Assembly (NCBI GenBank): GCA_947649365.1
Contig: CANSRH010000014.1
Coordinates: forward strand, 1-49,163
DNA length: 49,163 nt
Source: an uncultured Mycoplasmatota bacterium
Lineage (GTDB): Bacteria > Bacillota_I > Bacilli_A > RF39 > UBA660
Direction of reading: 5' to 3'
Each line of letters opens with the position of its first letter. The first letter of the stretch is position 1. A model generated the notes under the pieces. That model made no database searches. It was not told the origin of the DNA and worked only from the letters and a program-made list of their open reading frames with translations. Shown in pieces: positions 32,821 through 40,397 of this stretch. The translations under genes were made by a program, and so were the position numbers.

Positions 32821-33972
32821 ATATTTATATATAATTTAGAGGATATTGCTAAAAAGTTAAAAATAGATTTTGATGGAATTACTAAACAAATCGAACATAA
32901 TGGGGTTAAAGGAAGTGCAAGAGAAGATTTACTTAAAGATTATTTAAAAAAACTATTACCAGAAAAGTATTCGATATCCAGTGGGATTATTATTGATAAT
33001 AATCAACATCAGAGTAAACAACAGGATTTTATAATACATGATGCCTTTAATTGTCCTAGTTTTTTTAAAACTGATTCTAATTCTATTTTACCAATTGAAA
33101 GTGTATATGCCACAGTAGAAATAAAGTCGACTCTTGATTATTCCACTCTTGAACAAAGTGTAAAAAATGTTGAAAGCGTTAGAAAATTAGGTAAATTACC
33201 GAATAGAAATGTTCTTCGTAATTTATATGATAATGTTTACCCATTAGGTTTTGTTTTTGCATATTCTTCTAATTATTCTTTAAAACAGATACAAAAAAAA
33301 TTATTTGAATTAAATAAAAGTATTGATGGAAGACATCAAATTTCTATTATTTGTGTTTTAGATAAAGGATTAATATTTAATGTACAAAAAAATAATGTTA
33401 CAAATGTTACTCTTATCCCTAATAATGAAACTCTACCTGCTAGATCAGATAGTGGTCTAGAAAATACACTATATTCATTTTATTTGTTTTTGGTGGAATA
33501 TTTAGATAATGTACACATACAAGTTCCAAGTTTAATAGAATATGCAAGAAAAAATAATGCTTTTAAAGTATCAATAAATATTCCTAATGAACTAATCCCT
33601 GATGATGCAGTATGTAAAGAAGGATTAATAGAACTTAAATATGGTGATGCTAGAAAAATGCTTAACTTAAATAATAAATATCCTAATTTATTTAATGGTA
33701 AAATGACATATGAAGAAATGTTTAATTATTTAAAAGATGATTTTATACCGTTATGTAAAATTCAAGCACAAATGGCTAAGGTTAAACATCACAATAACAT
33801 AACTATTTATGGTTATGTATTTACTCCCGAAACCTTTAGCGAATTTGAGAAATATGCATTTGAATACAATGATAATGCAGAATATAAAAATAAGTTTGAT
33901 AAAATAGTAGAAGAAATATATTTAGATTATAAAAAAGAAGTGGAGAACAAAAACGATGATAAAGATAGTTGA
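32821..33972 (+). CDS. DUF6602-like PD-(D/E)XK nuclease candidate with ATA start
   Basis: The frame is open from 32791 to 33972, with a promoter and GGAGG upstream, yet contains no ATG, GTG or TTG before codon 222. The best start is ATA at 32821, five bases after GGAGG, giving 383 residues. Residues about 20-110 resemble DUF6602: Gly-Val-Lys-Gly-Ser-Ala-Arg-Glu, then Gln-Gln-Asp-Phe-Ile-Ile-His-Asp, then Ala-Thr-Val-Glu-Ile-Lys-Ser. Together these supply the E, D and ExK of a PD-(D/E)XK nuclease. The C-terminal half is unrecognised. A start-codon mutation (ATG to ATA) that lowers or abolishes expression is the alternative. The end overlaps the GNAT gene by 17 bases. Confidence 0.7.
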   Translation: MFIYNLEDIAKKLKIDFDGITKQIEHNGVKGSAREDLLKDYLKKLLPEKYSISSGIIIDNNQHQSKQQDFIIHDAFNCPSFFKTDSNSILPIESVYATVEIKSTLDYSTLEQSVKNVESVRKLGKLPNRNVLRNLYDNVYPLGFVFAYSSNYSLKQIQKKLFELNKSIDGRHQISIICVLDKGLIFNVQKNNVTNVTLIPNNETLPARSDSGLENTLYSFYLFLVEYLDNVHIQVPSLIEYARKNNAFKVSINIPNELIPDDAVCKEGLIELKYGDARKMLNLNNKYPNLFNGKMTYEEMFNYLKDDFIPLCKIQAQMAKVKHHNNITIYGYVFTPETFSEFEKYAFEYNDNAEYKNKFDKIVEEIYLDYKKEVENKNDDKDS

Positions 33973-34366
33973 AAATAAAATATCAGTTGATGATTTTAAT
34001 TATCTAACAGACAAAGTTGGTTGGGGTACTAGAGAATTTAAAGTTGTAGAGGAAGCATTAAACAATACTTTATATTCAGTAAGTGTCTATGATGATAATA
34101 AAATTATTGGATACGGAAGAATAATTGGAGATAAAACAATCTTTCTTTATATTCAAGATATTATGGTTGTTCCTGAATATAAAGGACAAAAAGTTGGTAC
34201 TAAAATTATGAATGAACTCCTAAAAAAAGTAGATGAATATAAAAAAGTAAATTCCAATATAAGAACTTATTTAGGTGCCTCTAAAGGAAAAGAAAAATTT
34301 TATGAAAAATTTGGATTTAAAACTAGGTCAAGTGCTGATTTAGGAGAAGGTATGGTGTTATTTTGA
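33956..34366 (+). CDS. GNAT family N-acetyltransferase
   Basis: This 136-residue single GNAT domain has Ile-Ile-Gly-Tyr-Gly-Arg-Ile (strand 3), Ile-Gln-Asp-Ile-Met-Val-Val-Pro-Glu-Tyr-Lys-Gly-Gln-Lys-Val-Gly-Thr (about 68-84, the acetyl-CoA loop), and Phe-Tyr-Glu-Lys-Phe-Gly-Phe near the end. The substrate is unknown; small GNATs beside mobile-element cargo are often detoxification or resistance enzymes. GGAG lies before the ATG inside the preceding gene, with which it overlaps, so the two are co-translated. Confidence 0.85.
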   Translation: MIKIVENKISVDDFNYLTDKVGWGTREFKVVEEALNNTLYSVSVYDDNKIIGYGRIIGDKTIFLYIQDIMVVPEYKGQKVGTKIMNELLKKVDEYKKVNSNIRTYLGASKGKEKFYEKFGFKTRSSADLGEGMVLF

Positions 34367-34405
34367 ATTTAAGGGTAATATATAGTTAATCAAGGAGGAA
34401 TTATA

Positions 34406-34645
34406 ATGGCAGTTAAAATAACTTATTTCCTACATGGAACAACTACAGATAATTTAGAACACAAATCTACTGGGTGGGGACCTGGAGTTTTATCACAAAA
34501 AGGAATAGATCAAAGTATCGTTTTAAAAGAACAAGTGGATATTCATCAATTTGATGTTGTATTTTGCTCTGATTTACAACAAGCAATTGATTCAGCGAAA
34601 TATACTTTTGAAAGTGAAAATATAAGAAATTATAACAATTTATAA
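34406..34645 (+). pseudogene. Truncated histidine phosphatase family protein
   Basis: The 79 residues match only the N-terminal part of histidine phosphatases of the phosphoglycerate mutase-like type (usually near 190 residues). His-Gly-Thr-Thr-x-Asn appears at about 10-16, then Gly-Trp-Gly-Pro-Gly-x-Leu-Ser-x-x-Gly and Phe-Cys-Ser-Asp-Leu-x-x-Ala-x-Asp-Ser-Ala. The Arg that precedes His-Gly in the catalytic RHG is Leu here, and the frame stops before the second catalytic His. A good AAGGAGG site remains. It is probably a decayed cargo gene of the island. Confidence 0.7.
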
Positions 34646-34664
34646 GAATATCCTTCAAAAACAA

Positions 34665-34706
34665 AAATGTCGTAAACACTTATAAATAAAGGTTATAACG
34701 ACATTT
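34665..34706. repeat. Inverted repeat after the phosphatase remnant
   Basis: AAATGTCGT (34665-34673) and ACGACATTT (34698-34706) form a 9-bp perfect stem with a 24-base loop. On the minus strand it is followed by TTGTTTTTG, so it could terminate transcription in that direction. Confidence 0.5.
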
Positions 34707-34768
34707 AAAAATTTCTAAAAAGATAGTAAAAAAATTATATAACTTTTATTTTACAAGAACTCATTATA

Positions 34769-34777
34769 TGGTATAAT
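34769..34777 (+). promoter_or_regulatory. Extended -10 promoter of the methyltransferase gene
   Basis: TGGTATAAT, with AAGGAA at 34791-34796 and the ATG at 34801. Confidence 0.6.
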
Positions 34778-34800
34778 TTAATTAAGAAAGAAGGAAAATA

Positions 34801-35565
34801 ATGGACAATAATTCTTTTATAAAAATGAATAGACAAGGTTGGGACGAATTAATAAAGTCTAATAAACCATTTGCTAATACTATTTTACCAGAATATGGTC
34901 CTTTTTTAAAAAGAAATGAAGAAGAAATCGGATTGTTTAGAGATTTAGCAAATGCAAAAGTTTTAGATTTAGGCTGTGGTGAAGGAGAGTCCTTAGAATA
35001 TTTATATAAAAACGGAGTTTCAGATGTATGGGGAATTGATATTTCAGAAGAACAGATTATTAAAGCCCAAGAAAGATTGCCTCAATTTAAAAATAATTTT
35101 TTAATTTCTCCAATGGAAGAAGAAGCAAATATTCCCCATAACTATTTTGATTATGTAATTTCTATATTTAGCATAGGATATACATCCGATATAGTTAGAA
35201 CTTTTAAAAATGTTTATCATTATTTAGCAGATAATGGATCTTTTATTATAAGCTGGACACATCCTTTTTACTATTGTTTAGATATAGTAGATTCAAATGT
35301 AATTGTAAATAAATCTTATTTTAATGAAGATAGTGAAATTATAACCAAGGGTCCCGATAAAATAAAACTTGCTCAAAAAAATTTAATGATTTCAACTATG
35401 ATTAATGAAGCTAAAAAAGCTGGCTTTTATATCGATAAAATTTTAGAAGAAGAAACTATATTAAAAGATGATGTTAATGGCTATAAAAGTAACTTTTGGC
35501 GTAAAGAAAAAACTATTAATTGCCCAAGTACTATAATTTATAAATTTAAAAAAAATAAGTTATGA
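34801..35565 (+). CDS. Class I SAM-dependent methyltransferase
   Basis: The 254-residue product has motif I Val-Leu-Asp-Leu-Gly-Cys-Gly-Glu-Gly-Glu (about 54-63), acidic motif Gly-Ile-Asp-Ile-Ser (about 77-81), and motif IV-like Phe-Asp-Tyr-Val-Ile-Ser (about 117-122), followed by an Ile-Ser-Trp-Thr-His-Pro-Phe strand. It is a small-molecule type methyltransferase, with no DNA-methylase Asn/Asp-Pro-Pro-Tyr motif. Family members with this Met-Asn-Arg-Gln-Gly-Trp-Asp-Glu start are usually uncharacterised. The gene stands alone between two terminators in the island. The substrate cannot be read from the sequence. Confidence 0.85.
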   Translation: MDNNSFIKMNRQGWDELIKSNKPFANTILPEYGPFLKRNEEEIGLFRDLANAKVLDLGCGEGESLEYLYKNGVSDVWGIDISEEQIIKAQERLPQFKNNFLISPMEEEANIPHNYFDYVISIFSIGYTSDIVRTFKNVYHYLADNGSFIISWTHPFYYCLDIVDSNVIVNKSYFNEDSEIITKGPDKIKLAQKNLMISTMINEAKKAGFYIDKILEEETILKDDVNGYKSNFWRKEKTINCPSTIIYKFKKNKL

Positions 35566-35602
35566 TTTTTATATAATTTATTTTATTCTGGCAAAATAAT
35601 TA

Positions 35603-35652
35603 ATCCCCTAGGTATTTTGACATACTATCAAAATTATCTTTGGGGATTTTTT
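35603..35652 (+). terminator. Nested-stem terminator of the methyltransferase gene
   Basis: Outer ATCCCC/GGGGAT (35603-35608 with 35642-35647) and inner ATTTTGA/TCAAAAT (35614-35620 with 35628-35634) are followed by TTTTTT. Confidence 0.65.
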
Positions 35653-35660
35653 GAGGAATA

Positions 35661-35686
35661 AAAAATCAGTTCAATTAGAACTGAAA
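35661..35686 (-). terminator. Minus-strand terminator downstream of the CHAT gene
   Basis: TCAGTTC/GAACTGA (35666-35672 with 35678-35684) with a five-base loop; on the minus strand it is followed by TTTTTTATT. Confidence 0.65.
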
Positions 35687-35703
35687 TTTATATCGATGTC
35701 CGA

Positions 35704-35756
35704 AAAGTTCGAACAGATTCGTCAATGGAGCGAATCACATACAAGTTACGAACTTT
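35704..35756 (-). repeat. Structured intergenic element, copy 3
   Basis: Outer stem AAAGTTCG/CGAACTTT (35704-35711 with 35749-35756) and inner stem GATTCG/CGAATC (35716-35721 with 35731-35736). The loop and stem edge present CAATGGAGCGAA, the core shared with the other copies. It lies in the 3' region of the CHAT gene on the minus strand, ahead of the hairpin at 35666-35684. Confidence 0.55.
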
Positions 35757-35785
35757 GTTCTCTTTCTATAAATATTATATATTAT

Positions 35786-36421
35786 TTAATTATTTTTTAC
35801 AATAAATATCTCTGAAGATTTAAAATTCTCATTAACATATAATTCTGGTGTAAACTCTTCTTTAATATTTTCAAGTAATAGTCTTGCCTTTGCTTGATTA
35901 AATGCTTTTTCCAAAGAATTTCCAAAACCTATAGCAGAATATAATTGAGAAGCAAAAATTATAGCTGCCTCATCACTAATTGAATTGTTCATGCCTATTG
36001 ATGCTTCTACGATTTCTGATACACTTTCAGCAAACACGGATGAAAAACAGTTATTAAAAACTACTAATCTTAAATTATCTGTAGAGGCTTCTATTAGTTT
36101 TATTATAGATTCTATATCTACTAATTTAGGTTTATCACTATTATCTTGTAATACTAGTTCTCCTGAATCAGTACCATGTCCACTAAAGTGTATAATAGTT
36201 GGATTTACCTCATTAATCGCCTGAAATAAATCAGAAGTTCTGACTGCCCACCTAGTTTCAAAGTTAATTGAATCTCTATTTAAACATTTAGTTAATGCCT
36301 CTTTTATCTCTCTTGCTTCTTTGTCAAGTTTTAACTTAGATTGTTCCGTTCCATCTGGATGAATTATATCAGGATTTGCTCCTAAGAATAATATATTTAT
36401 TTTTTCTTTTGAACTTTTCAT
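35786..36421 (-). CDS. CHAT-domain caspase-like protease
   Basis: This 211-residue protein consists almost entirely of a CHAT domain. It starts with a Leu-Phe-Leu-Gly-Ala-Asn-Pro strand (11-17). The catalytic His82 lies in His-Phe-Ser-Gly-His-Gly (78-83), and the catalytic Cys125 in Val-Phe-Asn-Asn-Cys-Phe-Ser (121-127). A late Ala-Ser-Ile-Gly-Met-Asn-Asn segment and an Ala-x-x-Gln-Ala-Lys helix follow. CHAT proteases act as effectors in several bacterial immune systems by cleaving host proteins. The start overlaps the stop of the coiled-coil gene by four bases, which suggests the partner controls or presents the protease. No gasdermin, Cas or STAND gene is adjacent. Confidence 0.85.
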   Translation of the reverse strand: MKSSKEKINILFLGANPDIIHPDGTEQSKLKLDKEAREIKEALTKCLNRDSINFETRWAVRTSDLFQAINEVNPTIIHFSGHGTDSGELVLQDNSDKPKLVDIESIIKLIEASTDNLRLVVFNNCFSSVFAESVSEIVEASIGMNNSISDEAAIIFASQLYSAIGFGNSLEKAFNQAKARLLLENIKEEFTPELYVNENFKSSEIFIVKNN

Positions 36422-36837
36422 TTTTTTATTTCTTCTGATAATAGCGCTGTATTATATTTTTGAATATTAATATCGCTTTGTAACTGTGTATAATTACTAT
36501 TTAATTCATTATCACGTTTTTTTCTGCTTTTTTCTTGCTCAAGTAAAAGCTTTTTTTCCTCATTAGCAAGTTCTTTTTCTTTTCTAGCGATTTTAGAATC
36601 AATATCTGAAATTCTTTTTTGAGCATCACTTTGTTTTTTTTCTTCTCTACTAATCTCATTAATTTTGCTTTTAATTGTGGATTGAGACTTTGATGTTCTT
36701 AATTGATTACTGGCTCTCATTATCTTTTGAGTTGCATTGCTTAAAGCATTAGTGTACTTTGCTCTGTCATTTCTTAACTTTATTAGTTCTTCTTTTTTTC
36801 TTCTAACATTATTAGCATAAGCATTTTCTAAACTCAT
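36418..36837 (-). CDS. Coiled-coil protein, partner of the CHAT protease
   Basis: The 139-residue, highly charged protein is predicted to be almost entirely coiled coil (about 1-135), with no membrane segment and no recognised domain. There are two helical stretches separated around residues 45-55. GGAGGT lies five bases before the ATG at 36837, and an extended -10 (TGATAAAAT on the minus strand) lies at 36876-36868. It is translationally coupled to the CHAT gene. It may be a sensor, scaffold or substrate of the protease; this is inference from gene order only. Confidence 0.75.
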   Translation of the reverse strand: MSLENAYANNVRRKKEELIKLRNDRAKYTNALSNATQKIMRASNQLRTSKSQSTIKSKINEISREEKKQSDAQKRISDIDSKIARKEKELANEEKKLLLEQEKSRKKRDNELNSNYTQLQSDINIQKYNTALLSEEIKK

Positions 36838-36867
36838 TTTTTACCTCCAAAGTCTTTAATTCTAGTT

Positions 36868-36876
36868 ATTTTATCA
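36868..36876 (-). promoter_or_regulatory. Extended -10 promoter of the coiled-coil/CHAT operon
   Basis: On the minus strand TGATAAAAT, about 30 bases before the ATG at 36837. It is divergent from the abiE promoter. Confidence 0.45.
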
Positions 36877-36945
36877 CAATTTCAATAAATTTTTAAGATG
36901 TTATTTCCAATTTTGCATAAAAATTTTTAAAACACATTTACTTTT

Positions 36946-36973
36946 TAACTAACAAATAATATAATTTTAGTTA
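36946..36973 (+). promoter_or_regulatory. abiE promoter with flanking inverted repeat (operator)
   Basis: TAACTAA (36946-36952) and TTAGTTA (36967-36973) flank the -10 TATAAT (36960-36965). AbiEi antitoxins are known to repress their own operon by binding inverted repeats at the promoter, so this is the expected operator. Confidence 0.6.
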
Positions 36974-36991
36974 GAAAGGAAACGAGTTAAA

Positions 36992-37585
36992 ATGGATTTT
37001 TATGATAAAATTTTAAAAATTGTTGAAAAAAATAATGGTTATGTTACAACTAAAGAAGTTGTAGCAAATAGAATCAATAAAACATTTTTAACAAATCTGG
37101 TTAAGAATGGAACATTAGTAAGGATTTCAAGAGGATATTATGGATTACCTAATTATATAGAAGATGAATACTATAAAATTGCTTCTAAAAGTAAAAATGC
37201 TAGATTTTCAATGGCAACTGCACTTTATCTTCATAATTTATCTGATCGTACACCATTAGTATATAATGTTACCTTACCTTTTGGATATAGTGGAGTATTA
37301 CAAAAGGAAAAAAAGGTAATTCTTAATTTTGTAAAAAGAGAACTACTTGATTTAGGTGTTATAGAAATTATTTCACCTTTTGGAATGAAAATCAAAGTTT
37401 ATGATATTGAAAGGACAATTTGCGATATTATTAAAAATAAAAATAAAATAGACGCAGAAATTTTTTCTAAAGCATTAAAAGATTATGCCAAAAGTAGAAA
37501 TAAAAATTTAAGTAAACTTACTAAATATGCAAAATCTTTGAATATAGAAAAAAAGGTAAGTGAGTATATGGAGGTTTTATTGTAG
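36992..37585 (+). CDS. abiEi: AbiEi-type antitoxin and autoregulator
   Basis: The 197-residue product has an N-terminal winged-helix domain (about 1-60) with Gly-Tyr-Val-Thr-Thr-Lys-Glu-Val and Leu-Val-x-Ile-Ser-Arg-Gly-Tyr-Tyr. A C-terminal domain contains Thr-Leu-Pro-Phe-Gly-Tyr-Ser and Val-Tyr-Asp-Ile-Glu-Arg-Thr-Ile-Cys-Asp, the conserved AbiEi motif. It is the antitoxin of the type IV system AbiE, which gives abortive phage infection and stabilises mobile elements. Its stop overlaps the toxin gene start by one base. An inverted repeat flanks its promoter. Confidence 0.9.
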   Translation: MDFYDKILKIVEKNNGYVTTKEVVANRINKTFLTNLVKNGTLVRISRGYYGLPNYIEDEYYKIASKSKNARFSMATALYLHNLSDRTPLVYNVTLPFGYSGVLQKEKKVILNFVKRELLDLGVIEIISPFGMKIKVYDIERTICDIIKNKNKIDAEIFSKALKDYAKSRNKNLSKLTKYAKSLNIEKKVSEYMEVLL

Positions 37586-38436
37586 TGAACAAAGATGAAT
37601 TAAAAAGTATTATTAGGGAAAAATCAAACGGCGACAACAATTTGTCAGCCCAACTTTACCAAATGTATTTTTTTGAACATATTTTAGATAGGCTTTCTAA
37701 AAGTAAATATAAGCATTATATCATTTTAAAAGGTGGGTTACTACTATCTTCAATTATAGGAGATGATGAAAGAACTACTAAAGATATGGACGCAACATTA
37801 AAAAGTTTACCATTAGAAAGAAAAGAAGTAATACAAATAATAAGTGACATATTAAATATAGATTTAGATGATGGAATAGATTTTAAAATAGAAGATGTCA
37901 AAGATATACGAAAAGAAAGTGAATATGGTGGATTCAAAATAAATATACTAGCGACTATGTCAACATTAAAAGTATATTTAGCAATAGAACTAACAACAGG
38001 CGATAAGATAACACCAAGAGAGATAGAATATAATTATAATAGTCATTTTGAAGATAAAAAAATACCCATACTTGCATATACTCTTGAAACAGTTATAGCA
38101 GAGAAGTATCAAACAATAGTTGCTAGAGATATTTATAATACTCGAATGAAAGATTTTTATGATATTTATGTTTTAATCGAAGAAAATGCTGAAAAAATAG
38201 ATTTTAAGAATTTAGTTATGGCAATAAAAAACACATTCCAAAATCGAGAAACAGAATTAAATATAAAGGATATTAGGGAACAATTAAGCAATATGAAAAC
38301 AAGTGACCAACTCATAAGATTATGGACAAAATACCAAGTTACTTCACCATATTCTAGTGGTATATCTTTTGAGAATTTGTTTGATTCGCTAAATTACATA
38401 ACTAATATATTAAGTGAAGAAGAAGTAATGGTATAA
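37585..38436 (+). CDS. abiEii: AbiEii nucleotidyltransferase toxin
   Basis: The 283-residue product has the nucleotidyltransferase motif Lys-Gly-Gly-x-Leu-Leu-Ser (about 49-55) followed by Glu-Arg-Thr-Thr-Lys-Asp-Met-Asp (about 62-69, metal-binding Asp residues). Downstream are Ala-Glu-Lys-Tyr-Gln-Thr and Arg-x-Lys-Asp-Phe-Tyr-Asp, all typical of AbiEii toxins. These transfer nucleotides to tRNA or other acceptors and arrest growth when uncontrolled. The start is GTG at 37585, sharing a base with the antitoxin stop. The length is normal and nothing suggests inactivation. Confidence 0.92.
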   Translation: MNKDELKSIIREKSNGDNNLSAQLYQMYFFEHILDRLSKSKYKHYIILKGGLLLSSIIGDDERTTKDMDATLKSLPLERKEVIQIISDILNIDLDDGIDFKIEDVKDIRKESEYGGFKINILATMSTLKVYLAIELTTGDKITPREIEYNYNSHFEDKKIPILAYTLETVIAEKYQTIVARDIYNTRMKDFYDIYVLIEENAEKIDFKNLVMAIKNTFQNRETELNIKDIREQLSNMKTSDQLIRLWTKYQVTSPYSSGISFENLFDSLNYITNILSEEEVMV

Positions 38437-38467
38437 AACATATTGTTAAAGAAAGAAAGGAGTAAAG

Positions 38468-39160
38468 ATGAGTAAAATTTTAATTGTAGATGATGAGAAA
38501 GAAATAGCAGATTTAGTGGAAATATATTTAAAAAATGAGAATCATAGTGTGTATAAATACTATTCAAGTCAAGATGTATTAAAAGATATTAAAAATATAG
38601 ATATTGATTTGGCAATTCTTGATGTGATGATGCCAGAAATGGATGGGTTTGGACTTTGTAAAAAAATAAGAGATCTAGGATTTACATTTCCTATTATATT
38701 TGCAACGGCAAAAGTAGAAGATATAGATAAGATAAATGGTCTTACAATAGGAGCAGATGATTATATCACCAAGCCATTTCAACCTTTAGAACTAATGGCA
38801 AGAGTAAAAGCACAACTGCGAAGATACCAAAAATATAATACACCAAAAAAAGAAGAAAATATTATAGATTTTAGAGGTATATTGATAAATAATGATACTT
38901 ATGAATTTTATTTTAATGATAATAAAATAGATTTAACTAAAACAGAATTTGCTATTCTGTGGATTTTATGCCAAAATAGAGGTGTTGTAGTTAAAAGTGA
39001 TAATCTTTTTGAACTGGTATGGAAAGAAAAATACTATGAAAAAGATAACAATACAATAATGGTACATATTAGGCATTTAAGAGAGAAAATGAATGATACA
39101 GGAAAGAAACCAAAATATATAAAAACTATTTATGGGGTGGGGTATAAAATTGAAAAATAA
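38468..39160 (+). CDS. vanR: OmpR-family response regulator, VanR-like
   Basis: The 230-residue product has a receiver domain with Asp-Asp-Glu (8-10), the phospho-acceptor Asp in Leu-Asp-Val-Met-Met-Pro (about 53), and Lys in Tyr-Ile-Thr-Lys-Pro-Phe (about 102). A winged-helix output ends in Tyr-Gly-Val-Gly-Tyr-Lys-Ile. It is most like VanR regulators, supported by the kinase and VanY carboxypeptidase that follow. It probably controls vanY through the TTAAGATTT direct repeats at 40270-40289. AAAGGAG precedes the ATG. No vanH, vanA/B or vanX gene is present, so it is not a full glycopeptide-resistance cluster. Confidence 0.8.
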   Translation: MSKILIVDDEKEIADLVEIYLKNENHSVYKYYSSQDVLKDIKNIDIDLAILDVMMPEMDGFGLCKKIRDLGFTFPIIFATAKVEDIDKINGLTIGADDYITKPFQPLELMARVKAQLRRYQKYNTPKKEENIIDFRGILINNDTYEFYFNDNKIDLTKTEFAILWILCQNRGVVVKSDNLFELVWKEKYYEKDNNTIMVHIRHLREKMNDTGKKPKYIKTIYGVGYKIEK

Positions 39161-40265
39161 AAAGAAAAGAAGTTTATTATTCAAAATATTTGCTCAATTC
39201 TTAATAAGAGAACTTATTATTATGATTATTATAACTCTAATTTTAGGAGCAACTGCTTGGATAATACTAAAATCTGATTTTACGTGGCTTTATAATATAA
39301 ATTATGATACTTATGGAAAAGCAATAAATCTATTTAATGTAGTGTTTAACGGATTTACACCATTTTTAATTATATTTCTTATATGGCTAATATTATCTAT
39401 TATAAATATATATTTAACTTTAAAAAAAGTTTTTTCTTATATGAATACAATTATTGTATCAGTAGATAAATTATACGATAAAAATGTTGAATATATAAAT
39501 TTACCTGCTGAACTTGATGATGTAGAGAAAAAATTAAATCATCTAAAAACCGAATCTGAAAAAAATGAAAGGTTAGCAAAAGAAAGTGAAGAAAAGAAAG
39601 ATAATTTAATTATTTATCTTGCTCACGATATAAAAACACCTCTAACTTCTATGATAGGTTATTTATCTTTGTTAGATGAAATTGATGATATGCCACTTTC
39701 ACAAAGAAAAAAATATACAAGTGTTGCTCTTGCTAAATCGTATAAATTAGAAGATTTAATCAATGAATTATTTGATGTTGCCAGGTTTAATTCTGAACAT
39801 ATCATATTAGAAAAAGAAGAATTGAAATTAAATATGATGTTAGAGCAAATAATTGATGACTTTTATCCAGTTTTGAATGAATTAGGAAAAACTATCAGTT
39901 TTAAAACGGAAGAAAACATTATTATAATGGCTGATCCAGATAAACTATGTAGAGTATTTAGTAACTTAATAAAAAATGCTATCAATTATAGTAAAGAAGA
40001 AAGTGAAATAAAAGTAGAAGTAAAAAAAGAAAATGATAATGTAATAATAAATGTTAAAAATGTTGGTAAACAAATTTCAGAGGAAAAACTCGAAAGAATA
40101 TTTGAAAAATTTTATAGAGTAGAAACATCCAGAAATTCTAATACTGGAGGAAGTGGTTTAGGACTTGCTATTGCTAAAGATATAATAGAATTGCATAATG
40201 GAACAATAACTGCTGAAAGTAATAAAAAAGAAACGATTTTTAAAGTCACTTTACCATTAAATTAA
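39150..40265 (+). CDS. vanS: Sensor histidine kinase, VanS-like
   Basis: The 371-residue product has two membrane helices (about 18-40 and 68-90) with a short extracellular loop of about 27 residues, then a HAMP-like linker. The H-box is Ala-His-Asp-Ile-Lys-Thr-Pro-Leu-Thr (about 159-167), the N-box Asn-Leu-Ile-Lys-Asn-Ala, and Gly-Gly-Ser-Gly-Leu-Gly-Leu-Ala-Ile forms the ATP-binding motif. TTG at 39150 (Met-Lys-Asn-Lys-Lys-Lys) is the likely start, with a GGGGTGGGG stretch upstream; an ATG at 39132 would coincide with it. It overlaps vanR by 11 bases. Confidence 0.82.
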   Translation: MKNKKKRSLLFKIFAQFLIRELIIMIIITLILGATAWIILKSDFTWLYNINYDTYGKAINLFNVVFNGFTPFLIIFLIWLILSIINIYLTLKKVFSYMNTIIVSVDKLYDKNVEYINLPAELDDVEKKLNHLKTESEKNERLAKESEEKKDNLIIYLAHDIKTPLTSMIGYLSLLDEIDDMPLSQRKKYTSVALAKSYKLEDLINELFDVARFNSEHIILEKEELKLNMMLEQIIDDFYPVLNELGKTISFKTEENIIIMADPDKLCRVFSNLIKNAINYSKEESEIKVEVKKENDNVIINVKNVGKQISEEKLERIFEKFYRVETSRNSNTGGSGLGLAIAKDIIELHNGTITAESNKKETIFKVTLPLN

Positions 40266-40269
40266 AAAA

Positions 40270-40289
40270 TTAAGATTTATTTAAGATTT
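40270..40289 (+). promoter_or_regulatory. Direct repeats, candidate VanR-type binding site
   Basis: TTAAGATTT occurs at 40270-40278 and 40281-40289, eleven bases apart start to start, the spacing used by OmpR/PhoB-family dimers. It lies about 40 bases upstream of the -10 TATAAT at 40329-40334 that would drive vanY. Confidence 0.5.
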
Positions 40290-40309
40290 TTATAAGAAGA
40301 AATTAAAGA

Positions 40310-40367
40310 ACAATCATATATGAATCGGTATAATTTGGTTATATTGATTTACTATGATTGTTTTTTT
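40310..40367 (+). terminator. Hairpin between vanS and vanY enclosing the vanY -10
   Basis: ACAATCATA (40310-40318) and TATGATTGT (40353-40361) form a 9-bp stem followed by TTTTTT. The long loop contains TATAAT (40329-40334). A message from vanRS would form the hairpin and stop, whereas a message started at the internal -10 would lack the 5' arm. Confidence 0.55.
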
Positions 40368-40397
40368 GTAATTCAATATGGAAAGGAATGATTTTGT

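Noticed and set aside
34406-34645. Intact small phosphatase
   Set aside because: The catalytic Arg of RHG is Leu and the protein ends before the second catalytic His, so it is treated as a remnant.
35704-35756. Retron-type non-coding RNA at structured copy 3
   Set aside because: No reverse transcriptase gene exists anywhere in the window, and the element recurs in forms that lack msr/msd features.
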